DNA of 64,000 nucleotides from Draconibacterium halophilum (GCF_010448835.1 NZ_CP048409.1:868001-932000); one strand, 5' to 3'; shown: positions 24,945-33,232, numbered from the stretch's first letter. Notes: generated by a model from the sequence alone, not told the origin. Made by a program: numbers and translations.

Positions 24945-25445
24945 ATGGAAGAGCTAAGATGGAGTAAGCAAATATTTGGGTCGAAGCTGGAGATCATGCA
25001 GGGCGATGAGAAAGTTGGTAACATTGACTGGGAGAGCATGGTTGGTTCGAAAGCGCAGGCTATTATTAATGGCCGCTACTTTACGCTTAACCGTGAGTTT
25101 TTCCTTTCGAAGCTGGAGATCTACGACGGCAACAGCAAATCGCTGCTGGCCATGGTAATGGTAAATATATTTAACCCGCGCAGCGATGTGTTAATAAACG
25201 GCAAACGATTTGAACTGGAAATAAAAAACTTCTGGCAATCGCGTTGGAGCTGGAAATATAACGGACAAGAAATTGTCACTTTTACCTCGCACGAATTCAT
25301 ATCAAAAGACAAAGGAACAATCGAACTGGCAACACCAATGAACGAAGAGGTGGAGATTCTTATTCTGCTGGGATTGTTTGTCCGCAACCAGTTTATCCTG
25401 TTTATGCTGCTTATTTTGGTGGTATTGTTCTTTGTGATTGTCTGA
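24945..25445 (+). CDS. Unknown tail-anchored protein with a beta-rich domain
   Basis: I do not recognise this 166-residue protein with certainty. The first 130 residues are beta-rich, with repeating turns (SKQIFGSKLEIMQGD, NGRYFTLNREFFLSKLEIYD, WSWKYNGQEIVTF) reminiscent of Tubby/LURP-like scramblase folds. The last 25 residues are a hydrophobic helix (FILFMLLILVVLFFVIV), so it is likely anchored by its C-terminus with the domain in the cytoplasm. It is transcribed alone. Confidence 0.55.
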   Translation: MEELRWSKQIFGSKLEIMQGDEKVGNIDWESMVGSKAQAIINGRYFTLNREFFLSKLEIYDGNSKSLLAMVMVNIFNPRSDVLINGKRFELEIKNFWQSRWSWKYNGQEIVTFTSHEFISKDKGTIELATPMNEEVEILILLGLFVRNQFILFMLLILVVLFFVIV

Positions 25446-25490
25446 TTTCAAAACAATTGATTTTTAATTTTATAATCCCTCAATTTCTAT

Positions 25491-25525
25491 TTTGTTTGTC
25501 TTTTGTAAATTATTCTTTACATTTG
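25491..25525 (+). promoter_or_regulatory. Bacteroidota-type promoter (TTTG ... TACATTTG)
   Basis: TTTG at 25495-25498 and TACATTTG at 25518-25525 are separated by 19 bases, matching the known -33/-7 spacing. Transcription would start near 25532, about 19 bases before the ATG of the membrane-protein gene. Confidence 0.65.
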
Positions 25526-25550
25526 TCATGTAATCCTAACTTATTACACA

Positions 25551-25997
25551 ATGAAACTATTACCACACTACTTTAAATGGATCGGATTGGTTATTTTCTT
25601 CGGAGGTTTCACCTTGAGCTTAATAGGCAGCATTGGAAGTGAGGACTTTATTGAAGGAATGGAAATGGCACGAGGTGAGCCAATTGAAGTTGTAATGGAA
25701 CCTTTATTTTCGATGACATTAGTACATGTTTTTGAAGTTGCTCTAATCGTTGGTCTGTTGGTTTACATTCTGGCTAAAAACAAAACAGAAGATGAAATGA
25801 TGCAAAAAATCAGGAATGAGTCTGCCTTTATTGCATTAATTCTTTCTCTTGTAATTATTCTGATAATTTATGTATTCAACCCAGAATACAGAATATATCC
25901 ATCAGACTTACTTTCCCTTCAAATGATAGCGTATTTGATAATTCGAGTGACTAAACGTAAATACATTCTTGGAGGGGATTATGAAGAACAAGCTTAA
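25551..25997 (+). CDS. Unknown four-helix membrane protein paired with an XRE regulator
   Basis: A 148-residue protein with four hydrophobic segments (about 10-27, 57-78, 90-112 and 121-137). I do not recognise the family beyond resemblance to small DUF2178-like membrane proteins. Its 3' end overlaps the start of the downstream XRE regulator by 17 bases, so the two are co-translated. Small membrane protein plus XRE-regulator pairs are common in bacteria, with the membrane partner often sensing stress or modulating the regulator. That role is inference here. Confidence 0.6.
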   Translation: MKLLPHYFKWIGLVIFFGGFTLSLIGSIGSEDFIEGMEMARGEPIEVVMEPLFSMTLVHVFEVALIVGLLVYILAKNKTEDEMMQKIRNESAFIALILSLVIILIIYVFNPEYRIYPSDLLSLQMIAYLIIRVTKRKYILGGDYEEQA

Positions 25998-26175
25998 ATT
26001 TCATCGGGTGATGCTCGATAAAACGCAGCAGGAACTGGCGGATGCAATAGGTGTTTCCCGTCAAACAATTCATGCGATTGAGAAGAATAAGTTTGTTCCT
26101 TCGGTGCAAACGGCCATGCTTTTGGCAAAGTATTTTAAGCTGTCGGTAGAAGAACTATTTGAGTTGGAAGATTAA
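25981..26175 (+). CDS. Small XRE-family (Cro/CI) transcriptional regulator
   Basis: A 64-residue, single-domain helix-turn-helix protein. The start MKNKLKFHRVML at 25981 is preferred; it follows GGAGGGGATT and is typical of the family. The HTH reads KTQQELADAIGVSRQTIHAIE, split as KTQQELADAI and GVSRQTIHAIE, followed by PSVQTAMLLAKYF and VEELFELE. It belongs to the short group of XRE regulators coupled to a membrane protein gene and overlaps that gene by 17 bases. It probably autoregulates the pair. Confidence 0.88.
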   Translation: MKNKLKFHRVMLDKTQQELADAIGVSRQTIHAIEKNKFVPSVQTAMLLAKYFKLSVEELFELED

Positions 26176-26204
26176 AAAAACCGTTCTTGCGTACAAGAAC
26201 GGTT
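26174..26204 (-). terminator. Rho-independent terminator (leftward) facing metG
   Basis: AACCGTTCTTG (26179-26189) and CAAGAACGGTT (26194-26204) form a perfect 11-bp stem with a CGTA loop. On the minus strand a T run follows (complement of 26174-26180), so it stops transcription arriving from metG. It may also act weakly on the XRE gene, which ends at 26175. Confidence 0.85.
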
Positions 26205-26230
26205 GTATATGTTGGGTAAGTTTTCTACCC

Positions 26231-26288
26231 GTCCGTCAGCTGACGGACAGCAAGAAACCTTACGGAAAAGCGCCAACGCTATGTTGGC
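26231..26288. repeat. Two consecutive short hairpins
   Basis: GTCCGTCA-GC-TGACGGAC (26231-26248) is a near-perfect palindrome. GCCAAC-GCTAT-GTTGGC (26272-26288) is a six-bp stem. Both lie in the spacer downstream of metG and the XRE gene. Confidence 0.5.
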
Positions 26289-26301
26289 ACTTGTATTTAT
26301 A

Positions 26302-26364
26302 AGCCCCCTTAAATTCCCCCGGAGGGGGAAGTATTCCTCCCCAACGGGGAGGTTAGGAGGGGCT
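26302..26364. repeat. GC-rich three-stem intergenic element next to metG
   Basis: AGCCCC (26302-26307) pairs with GGGGCT (26359-26364). Inside are two perfect hairpins: TTCCCCC-GGA-GGGGGAA (26314-26330) and CCTCCCC-AAC-GGGGAGG (26336-26352). The layout matches the other three-stem elements in this window. It ends 2 bases from the metG stop codon. Confidence 0.7.
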
Positions 26365-26365
26365 T

Positions 26366-28399
26366 TTATCGTATTTCCGATCCGTTTTTAACGGCTTTAT
26401 CCGGCGAAACGATCGACAGTGTTCCGTCTGCATTTTCAGCACACAAAATCATTCCCTGCGATTCGATACCACGCAATTTTTTCGGTGCAAGATTTACCAA
26501 AATAGAAACCTGTTTCCCGATCAACTCTTCCGGCTGGTAATACTCGGCAATACCCGAAACAACAGTTCTTTGATCGATTCCGGTGTCGATTTTTAGTTTC
26601 AGCAGCTTTTTGGTTTTGGCTACTTTTTCGCATTCGATTACTGTTCCGGCACGAACATCCATTTTTACAAAATCATCAAATTCGATGTTTTCTTTTGCTG
26701 GAGTTGCTTTTGATTCCGCCATTTCGTTGGCCTTTTTGGTGTCGGCCAGTTTTTGTAATTGTGCTTCAATTACGCTATCTTCAATTTTTTCGAAAAGTAA
26801 TTCCGGCTTATTCACTTTGTGGCCTGTTGGCAACAAATCAGTTTCGCCCAATTTTACCCAATCCATTTTCTCCAAATTCAGGAAGCCACGCAGTTTATCC
26901 ATGCTAAATGGCAAAAATGGCTCAAGGCAAATGGTAAGGTTGGCGGTAATCTGCAAACAGATATTCATAACGGTTTTTACACGCTCAGCATCGGTTTTTA
27001 TCACTTTCCAGGGCTCTTCGTCGGCCAGGTATTTATTACCCAAACGCGCCAGATCCATTGCATTTTTCAGCGACTCGCGAATACGGAAACTGTCAATACT
27101 CTTTTCAACCTCGCCTTTAATTTTTGCAATTTCTGTAAGTGTTTCCTTGTCGTGATCAGTCAATTCGCCACGGGCAGGAACTTCGCCTTCGTAATATTTC
27201 TGTGTAAGCACCAGTGCGCGGTTTACAAAGTTTCCGAGCACAGCTACCAACTCGTTGTTATTTCGGTTCTGGAAATCTTTCCAGGTAAAATCGTTGTCCT
27301 TAGTTTCCGGCGCATTGGCAGTCAATACATATTTCAATACGTCTTCTTTTCCCGGGAATTCTTCCAGATACTCGTGCAACCAAACAGCCCAGTTTCGTGA
27401 AGTTGAAATCTTATCGTTTTCAAGGTTCAGGAACTCGTTGGCCGGCACGTTTTCCGGCAGGTTGAATGTTCCTTCGGCCTTCAACATACTTGGGAAAATG
27501 ATACAGTGGAAAACAATATTGTCTTTTCCGATGAAGTGCAACATGCGGGTTTCCGGATCTTTCCAGTAGGTTTCCCAGTCTTCGGTCAACTCTTTTGTTG
27601 CCGAAATATAACCGATTGGAGCATCAAACCAAACGTAAAGTACTTTGCCTTCAACACCTTCAACGGGTACAGGAACACCCCAGTCGAGGTCGCGGGTTAC
27701 GGCACGTGGCATTAAACCACTGTCGATCCACGATTTGCACTGACCGTAAACGTTGGTCTTCCATTCTTTATGGCCTTCCAGAATCCATTCTTTTAACCAT
27801 GGTTCGTACTGGTCGAGTGGCAGGTACCAGTGTGTGGTTTCTTTTAAAACCGGCTGGTTTCCGCTGATTGTTGATGTTGGATTGATCAGCTCGGTCGGGC
27901 TCAACGAAGTTCCGCAGCTTTCGCACTGGTCGCCGTAAGCTTTTTCGAAACTACATTTTGGGCAGGTACCAATAATATAACGGTCGGCCAAAAACTGGTT
28001 GTTGGCTTCGTCGTAATATTGCTCCGATGTTTTTTCAACAAACTTACCTTCGTCGTACAATTTCTTAAAAAATTCAGAAGCAGTTTCGTGATGAACCGGA
28101 GAACTTGTGCGTGAGTAAACGTCAAACGAAATACCAAATTTCTCGAACGAATCCTTAATAATTCCGTGAAAGCGGTCAACCACATCCTGTGGTGTAATGC
28201 CTTCGTTTTTAGCCTTCAGCGTAATGGGCACACCGTGCTCGTCAGAACCACCAATCATAATTACATCCTCGTTTTTCAGGCGAAGGTAACGTGCATAAAT
28301 ATCGGCAGGAACATAAACTCCGGCAAGGTGGCCAATGTGAATCGGACCATTGGCATAAGGCAGTGCTGTTGTTATCAGCGTACGTTTGAACTTACTCAT
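26366..28399 (-). CDS. metG: Methionyl-tRNA synthetase
   Basis: A 677-residue class I synthetase. The start MSKFKRTLITTALPYANG at 28399 is chosen; the longer frame adds 38 residues with no counterpart in the family. The HIGH motif (PIHIGH), a zinc knuckle (CPKCSFEKAYGDQCESCG), and the KMSKS-equivalent KISTSR near residue 340 are visible. The C-terminal tRNA-binding (EMAP/Trbp111-like) domain (FVKMDVRAGTVIECEKV...GMILCAENADG, split here) completes the long MetG form. It charges initiator and elongator tRNA-Met. Confidence 0.97.
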   Translation of the reverse strand: MSKFKRTLITTALPYANGPIHIGHLAGVYVPADIYARYLRLKNEDVIMIGGSDEHGVPITLKAKNEGITPQDVVDRFHGIIKDSFEKFGISFDVYSRTSSPVHHETASEFFKKLYDEGKFVEKTSEQYYDEANNQFLADRYIIGTCPKCSFEKAYGDQCESCGTSLSPTELINPTSTISGNQPVLKETTHWYLPLDQYEPWLKEWILEGHKEWKTNVYGQCKSWIDSGLMPRAVTRDLDWGVPVPVEGVEGKVLYVWFDAPIGYISATKELTEDWETYWKDPETRMLHFIGKDNIVFHCIIFPSMLKAEGTFNLPENVPANEFLNLENDKISTSRNWAVWLHEYLEEFPGKEDVLKYVLTANAPETKDNDFTWKDFQNRNNNELVAVLGNFVNRALVLTQKYYEGEVPARGELTDHDKETLTEIAKIKGEVEKSIDSFRIRESLKNAMDLARLGNKYLADEEPWKVIKTDAERVKTVMNICLQITANLTICLEPFLPFSMDKLRGFLNLEKMDWVKLGETDLLPTGHKVNKPELLFEKIEDSVIEAQLQKLADTKKANEMAESKATPAKENIEFDDFVKMDVRAGTVIECEKVAKTKKLLKLKIDTGIDQRTVVSGIAEYYQPEELIGKQVSILVNLAPKKLRGIESQGMILCAENADGTLSIVSPDKAVKNGSEIR

Positions 28400-28504
28400 T
28401 TCGAAATATTTTGTCGTTCTTGAAATATCAAATTTAGGGCTGCAAAGATAACAAAATTCAGGGAGCAATTTTAAAACTATTACCTTCGCAAAAATTTTAG
28501 TTGA

Positions 28505-29158
28505 ATGGCACAATTTTCACATATTATATTCGATCTCGACGGTACGCTCACCGACAATACGCTGGGCATAAAAAACTCGCTGAAATATGCACTGGAGCAA
28601 ATGCAGGTAGACGGTTACCACGAAAATATTCTGGATACTTTTATCGGACCTCCGCTGCAGTGGGGTTTTAGCACGCAGTTTGGAATGAACGAACGCGACA
28701 CAAAACTGGCCGTTGATTATTTCCGTGAATATTATGGCGAACACGGTTGGCACCAGAATGATCCGTACGACGGAATTATGGAATTGCTGGCCGAGTTGGA
28801 TGCGCAGGGAAAACGAATGTATGTGGCTACCGCAAAACTGGAAAAATATGCCAATAAAATTATCGAGCATTTTGAAATGGATCGCTACATAATTCAGTTA
28901 AAAGGAGCGGATTATCATGCAAAAAAAGCCACGAAGAATAAGATCATCGCCGATGTGCTGACCATGCAACAACTGGTTCCGTCGGAAGAAATTGTAATGG
29001 TTGGCGATACGGTTTACGATATTGAGGGTGGTAACGAAAACGAAATTTCTACCATTGCAGTGGGCTACGGTTTTGGAAAAGAGGAAGATTTACGTGCTGC
29101 CAATCCTGATTATTTTGTGGAGGATGTGGACGAACTGTTTGAGCTATTAGCCGGGTAG
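28505..29158 (+). CDS. HAD-family hydrolase, phosphoglycolate-phosphatase-like
   Basis: A 217-residue HAD phosphatase with motif I DLDGTLTD at residues 8-15, an alpha-helical cap, a motif III lysine near GADYHAKKATKNK, and motif IV MVGDTVYDIEGG near 160-171. It belongs to the Gph/PpaX-like group that removes phosphate from small phosphorylated molecules. The substrate is undetermined. It is divergent from metG. Confidence 0.85.
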   Translation: MAQFSHIIFDLDGTLTDNTLGIKNSLKYALEQMQVDGYHENILDTFIGPPLQWGFSTQFGMNERDTKLAVDYFREYYGEHGWHQNDPYDGIMELLAELDAQGKRMYVATAKLEKYANKIIEHFEMDRYIIQLKGADYHAKKATKNKIIADVLTMQQLVPSEEIVMVGDTVYDIEGGNENEISTIAVGYGFGKEEDLRAANPDYFVEDVDELFELLAG

Positions 29159-29201
29159 GAAAGCTACGAGAGGCTTTTTTTACGCCTACTTTTTTTATGT
29201 T

Positions 29202-29209
29202 TATCTTTG
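29202..29209 (+). promoter_or_regulatory. -7 element (TATCTTTG) upstream of the DUF2971 gene
   Basis: A perfect TANNTTTG match 17 bases before the ATG at 29227. A T-rich stretch, but no clear TTTG, lies at the -33 position. Confidence 0.45.
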
Positions 29210-29226
29210 GGTAAAAAGAAGATAAC

Positions 29227-30138
29227 ATGACAACAGAAAATGTTAATCCAAAGCGAGAATTACTTTTTCATTATACTAAATTTGATTCAGCTCTTTTTTA
29301 TATTCTTGGGGGAAAAGAATATGAAATTGTGGGTTTTAATGGTTCCAGAATGCGAAAAGGGTCATTGCTGTTGAATCCAATTTCAAGGATGAATGATATC
29401 TATGAAATGCGCAGTAACCTTAAAGTAATATCTGATGATTTCTTTGAAAAAAATGAAGCAAATAATGTATTTGAGTATTTAAAGAGTAATAAAATTAAAA
29501 TACTGAGTTTCTCGAAAGATAATTGTATAAAGAGAGGTTTTGATAATGGTTTGATGTGGTCGTTTTATGGTAATGATTACAAAGGTGTTTGTTTGGTTTT
29601 TGATAAGGTTAAATTTGACCAATGTTTTAGAAATCAATATGATGATGGATATAGGAAGAATGATGATATTCAATACGGTTACAAACCGTTTAAGCCTGTT
29701 ACTACTAAAATGATAGAAAATCAAAAGATTGAAAAAGAAGATCATTTTGAAATAAGGATAAGCAAATATGAAAATATGTCTGCTCAGATTTGGGAAGTTT
29801 TAAAAAAAGATGAAAGATTAGATGATATATTTTTTCGAAAAGGAGAAGAATGGGACAAAGAAAATGAGTTTAGATATTTGATCTATGATCATAGAGGGAA
29901 TACTCCAATTCCTGGATCTAAAGAATCTTCATGTTTTATTGATTATGAAGATTCGTTGATTGGTATAATTTTGGGACCTGATTTTGAAAACAGAAATAAT
30001 AAAATTGAGCTTTTAAAGAATTTCGTTGGCGAAAAAATAAGAATATATCGTTCAAGATTTGAAAATAATAAGGTTCAACTATGGACTTTTGGGGAAAAGA
30101 CTCAAGTAGATTATAATAAAGCTCTATTAACTGATTAA
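29227..30138 (+). CDS. DUF2971 domain protein
   Basis: A 303-residue protein. The N-terminal LLFHYTKF, then LLLNPISRMNDIYEM, and GLMWSFYGNDYKGVCLVFD near residue 110 match DUF2971, a family of unknown function often found in accessory or defence-associated neighbourhoods. No signal peptide or membrane segment is seen. Its codons are visibly more AT-rich than those of flanking genes (long AAA/GAT/AAT runs), which suggests recent transfer. It ends 6 bases before the LD-carboxypeptidase start. Confidence 0.8.
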   Translation: MTTENVNPKRELLFHYTKFDSALFYILGGKEYEIVGFNGSRMRKGSLLLNPISRMNDIYEMRSNLKVISDDFFEKNEANNVFEYLKSNKIKILSFSKDNCIKRGFDNGLMWSFYGNDYKGVCLVFDKVKFDQCFRNQYDDGYRKNDDIQYGYKPFKPVTTKMIENQKIEKEDHFEIRISKYENMSAQIWEVLKKDERLDDIFFRKGEEWDKENEFRYLIYDHRGNTPIPGSKESSCFIDYEDSLIGIILGPDFENRNNKIELLKNFVGEKIRIYRSRFENNKVQLWTFGEKTQVDYNKALLTD

Positions 30139-30144
30139 GAAGGA

Positions 30145-31050
30145 ATGAAAAAGCTACAACCCATACAACCCGGCTCAATAATTCGAATTGTTTCTCCGGC
30201 TGGTAAAATTGATAAAAAACATGTGATGCCTGCTGTTAAGTGGCTGGAAGAACAAGGTTACACCGTGAAATTGGGCAAACACGTTTTCGCCCAACATTTT
30301 CAGTTTGCCGGCACCGATGAACAACGTGCTGCCGATGTGCAGGAGGCATTTGATGATTCGGATTGCGATGCGATTATTTGTTCGCGTGGCGGTTACGGAA
30401 CGGTGCGTATTATCGAACGCCTTGATTTCTCTAAATTTCTTGAAAATCCGAAGTGGCTCATAGGTTTTAGCGACATTACCATTTTGCATTTGCGTTTGCA
30501 TAATCTTGAAGTTCCGACAATTCACGGAGTGATGCCGCGCTACTTTTTTGATGACATAGGTGAACCTCGTGAGGATTTGACCTCAATGATTACACTGGTA
30601 AAAGGAGAGGGGATCAGTTACAATGTTGCTGCCACTGAATTTGATCGTCCGGGTGCAGCTTCCGGGCAATTGGTTGGTGGGAATTTATCGATCGTAAACA
30701 GTTTGCAAGGCACAAAATATGATATCGACACAGCGGGTAAAATCCTTTTTTTGGAAGATATTGACGAGTTTTTGTATCACACCGACCGTATGGTTCATCA
30801 ACTGAAATTAAGTGGGAAACTGGATCATCTTGCCGGGCTTATTTTGGGTGATTTTACCGACATGAAAGACAATGAATCGCCTTTTGGCCAAACGGTTCAT
30901 GAGATTTTTGCAGAAGCGGTAAAAGATTTTGACTACCCTGTTTGTTACGGATTTCCGGGAGGACACGATAAAAAGAACCTTGCACTTACTTTTGGCCGGG
31001 ATTGGGAACTGGAAGTTGCTAAAAGCGGAACGAGGTTGAGATTGGTGTAG
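30145..31050 (+). CDS. LD-carboxypeptidase (peptidase S66 family)
   Basis: A 301-residue S66 peptidase. Family features are RIVSPAG near the start, CSRGGYG near 90, the nucleophile serine in IGFSDIT near 112, FLEDIDE near 200 (Glu of the triad) and GFPGGHDKKN near 280 (His). LD-carboxypeptidases trim the terminal D-alanine from murein tetrapeptides during peptidoglycan recycling; the MccF branch instead inactivates microcin-like compounds. The overall pattern favours the LdcA type. Confidence 0.88.
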   Translation: MKKLQPIQPGSIIRIVSPAGKIDKKHVMPAVKWLEEQGYTVKLGKHVFAQHFQFAGTDEQRAADVQEAFDDSDCDAIICSRGGYGTVRIIERLDFSKFLENPKWLIGFSDITILHLRLHNLEVPTIHGVMPRYFFDDIGEPREDLTSMITLVKGEGISYNVAATEFDRPGAASGQLVGGNLSIVNSLQGTKYDIDTAGKILFLEDIDEFLYHTDRMVHQLKLSGKLDHLAGLILGDFTDMKDNESPFGQTVHEIFAEAVKDFDYPVCYGFPGGHDKKNLALTFGRDWELEVAKSGTRLRLV

Positions 31051-31116
31051 ATTGAAATGAGATTGATGCAGATTGAATCTGAGTCTGATCATATTTGATC
31101 TTGAATATCGAACTTT

Positions 31117-31144
31117 TACTTTTGCCTTTGTACTTTTACCTTAA
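31117..31144. repeat. Run of degenerate 7-bp-phased repeats (xCTTTTx type)
   Basis: TACTTTT, GCCTTTG, TACTTTT and ACCTTAA follow each other in register, and ACTTTGA continues almost in phase. The run fills the spacer before yraN. Confidence 0.55.
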
Positions 31145-31156
31145 ACTTTGAACAAC

Positions 31157-31518
31157 ATGGTATCAACACGCGAATTGGGTGATTTGGCGGAGGGCCTGGC
31201 ACAGGATTATCTCCGAAAGCTGGGTTACGAAATTAAAGCCACCAACTGGTATCACGGACATTTGGAATTGGATATTGTTGCGCTAGATGGCGATGAGTTG
31301 GTGATTGTTGAGGTAAAAGCGCGGTCGGGTTTGCGTTACGAACATCCGTCGGAAGCAGTTACCAACACCAAAATTAAACGTATTGTTGAGGCTGCCGATG
31401 CCTACATTCTTGAACATGAAAGCGAATTGGACACTCGTTTTGATGTGATCACCGTTATCTTTTTCAGCAAGGCCACGAGCTGGAGCATTTTAAAGATGCT
31501 TTTTATCCAACGATGTAA
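31157..31518 (+). pseudogene. yraN: YraN/UPF0102 family protein, frameshifted near its end
   Basis: From ATG 31157 the frame encodes the YraN core (GDLAEGLAQDYLRKLGYEI, LELDIVALDGDELVIVEVK) with the nuclease-like D and ExK residues. Near 31471 the frame is lost: continued reading gives an unrelated tail to 31561. The next frame gives GHELEHFKDAFYPTM and a stop at 31516-31518, the normal family ending. One missing G in AGCAAGG(G)CCAC explains it. The family is thought to act on DNA; its role is poorly known. The lesion may be a sequencing error. Confidence 0.85.
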
Positions 31519-31548
31519 TATCGTGAAAACTCACGTTTATTCAAAAGT

Positions 31549-31607
31549 CACCCCTCTTTAGTTCTCCCCTCGAGGGGAGATGTCGAACAAAGTGAGACAC
31601 AGGGGTG
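31549..31607. repeat. Hairpin-rich intergenic element related to 24140-24198
   Basis: CACCCCT (31549-31555) pairs with AGGGGTG (31601-31607). Inside are the perfect palindrome CTCCCCTCGAGGGGAG (31564-31579) and a small TGTC/GACA stem (31581-31599). The first 19 bases are the same as in the copy near 24198 read on the minus strand. The palindromes differ by one base on each arm, keeping the pairing intact. Confidence 0.7.
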
Positions 31608-31703
31608 AATGGTGGAATAATAATTAACCTTCAATTTTTAACCACCACATCATTTTTATTTCTTCCCGATTCTACTATTTTTAGACTTTCCAAAGAACGT
31701 ATC

Positions 31704-32054
31704 ATGAATGTTGAAGAGATTCGCGAATATTGCATCCAGAAAAAAGGAGTTACTGAAAGCTTTCCTTTTGATGAAACCACTTTGGTTTTTAAGGTGATGA
31801 ATAAAATGTTTTGTTTGCTGGGCCTCGATGATCATCGGGTGAGCTTAAAAAACGATCCGGATAAAAACATTCAGTTGAGAGCTCAGTACCCGGCAATTTA
31901 CGAGGGTTATCATTTACACAAGCAACTTTGGAATACCATTGAGTTGGACGGAACAGTTCCATCTAAATTGCTTTGCGAGATGATTGACGAATCGTATGAT
32001 TTGATTGTTGCGAGCCTCACAAAAAAATTAAAAGAAGAATTGAAAAATTTATAA
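31704..32054 (+). CDS. MmcQ/YjbR family protein
   Basis: A 116-residue protein. The start MNVEEIREYC at 31704 is chosen because the upstream 33 codons have no family match. The pattern (SFPFDETTLVFKVMNKMFCLL, NIQLRAQYPAIYEGYHL, NTIELDG) is that of the MmcQ/YjbR family, small CyaY-like-fold proteins suspected to bind DNA. No enzymatic residues are known. It lies between yraN and the C1 peptidase on the same strand. Confidence 0.85.
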   Translation: MNVEEIREYCIQKKGVTESFPFDETTLVFKVMNKMFCLLGLDDHRVSLKNDPDKNIQLRAQYPAIYEGYHLHKQLWNTIELDGTVPSKLLCEMIDESYDLIVASLTKKLKEELKNL

Positions 32055-32152
32055 GCTCTATTATGAAACGAGCATTTGTAGTCAAATCATCAAAGGAAAA
32101 GACTAAAGTGCGAGTTCCATATGATACTTTAGAAAATAAAAATTTTAATCAT

Positions 32153-33232
32153 ATGAAGTTATTATCGTTATTTGCGGCATTGCTGCTATCTGTATCTGTG
32201 GTTTCTGCGAAGGGAGACAAAGAGGATTTTACCATTGTTAAAGAAGTAAAACATACACCGGTTATCAGCCAGGGGCGTACCGGAACTTGCTGGAGTTTTG
32301 CAACAACCAGTTTTTTAGAATCGGAGATTATGCGCAAAGGATTTCCTGAAACCAATCTTTCCGAAATGTTTTTTGTGTATTACAATTATAAAAACAAGGC
32401 TTTTCAGTACCTGCTTTATCATGGTAAAAATAATTTCGGTGAAGGCAGTTTGTCGCACGATGTTTTAAAAGTTGTAGCTGACGAGGGCGTAATGTTATAC
32501 GATGAGTTTCCCGGAATTCAAAAGGATGGAAAATACAACCACTCGGCGTTGGTTAAAGAGCTTCGGGATGAAACGGATAAAATTGACAAGGAGAAAAGAG
32601 GCAAAATTGATGTGTCCGATTTAAAAGGATTTAAGTCTGCGTTGAAAAACGAACTAGGCAAGTTGCCGGCGAAAGTGGAGTTGGAAGGCAAAAAATACTC
32701 GGCAGCAGAACTTCGCGATAAATTCGAAATCAATCCGGATGATTATGTGGAGCTTACCTCGTTTAGTCATCACCCGTTTTGGAAGCAATGTGTTGTTGAA
32801 GTGCCCGATAACTGGGCGCATGCGTCGTATTACAATCTGCCGTTAGACGATTTATTGGATGTAATGTATAATGCGCTGAATAACGGTTTTAGTATTGCCT
32901 GGGACGGTGATACAAGCGAAAAAACATTTGTACACAAAGAGGGTAAAGCCGATGTGCCAAAAAAATTACAGGGAAAAGTTGATCAGGAAGTGCGTCAGGA
33001 AACGTTTTACGACCGCACAACCACCGACGATCATCTGATGCATTTAGTTGGTCTGTCGAAAGACGCCGAAGGGAAAAATTACTTCTACACCAAAAACTCG
33101 TGGGGTGGCGAAAGTAACGATTACGGAGGTTACCTGCACATGACCGAAGATTACGTACGCCTGAAAACAATCGGGATTATGGTACACAAAGATGCCATTC
33201 CTGAGGCCATAAAATCAAAACTTGGAATATAA
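32153..33232 (+). CDS. Exported C1-family cysteine peptidase (bleomycin hydrolase/PepC-like)
   Basis: A 359-residue papain-clan peptidase with a signal peptide (MKLLSLFAALLLSVSVVSA) that fixes the start at 32153; the longer frame has a 30-residue charged leader. The active site is complete: Q40 and C46 in QGRTGTCWSFA, His in DDHLMHLVG and Asn in KNSWGG near the end. A charged insertion (about 125-200) separates the halves, as in PepC-like enzymes. The signal peptide suggests periplasmic or surface protein breakdown. Its stop overlaps the S4 gene start by one base. Confidence 0.88.
   Translation: MKLLSLFAALLLSVSVVSAKGDKEDFTIVKEVKHTPVISQGRTGTCWSFATTSFLESEIMRKGFPETNLSEMFFVYYNYKNKAFQYLLYHGKNNFGEGSLSHDVLKVVADEGVMLYDEFPGIQKDGKYNHSALVKELRDETDKIDKEKRGKIDVSDLKGFKSALKNELGKLPAKVELEGKKYSAAELRDKFEINPDDYVELTSFSHHPFWKQCVVEVPDNWAHASYYNLPLDDLLDVMYNALNNGFSIAWDGDTSEKTFVHKEGKADVPKKLQGKVDQEVRQETFYDRTTTDDHLMHLVGLSKDAEGKNYFYTKNSWGGESNDYGGYLHMTEDYVRLKTIGIMVHKDAIPEAIKSKLGI

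Noticed and set aside
29160..29182. Terminator after the HAD phosphatase gene
   Set aside because: A T run is present, but the possible stem (AAGC/GCTT with mismatches) is too short to support a call.
31038..31075. GATTG motifs at 10-11 bp spacing after the LD-carboxypeptidase gene
   Set aside because: Only four loose copies with uneven spacing; not distinguishable from chance in an AT-rich spacer.
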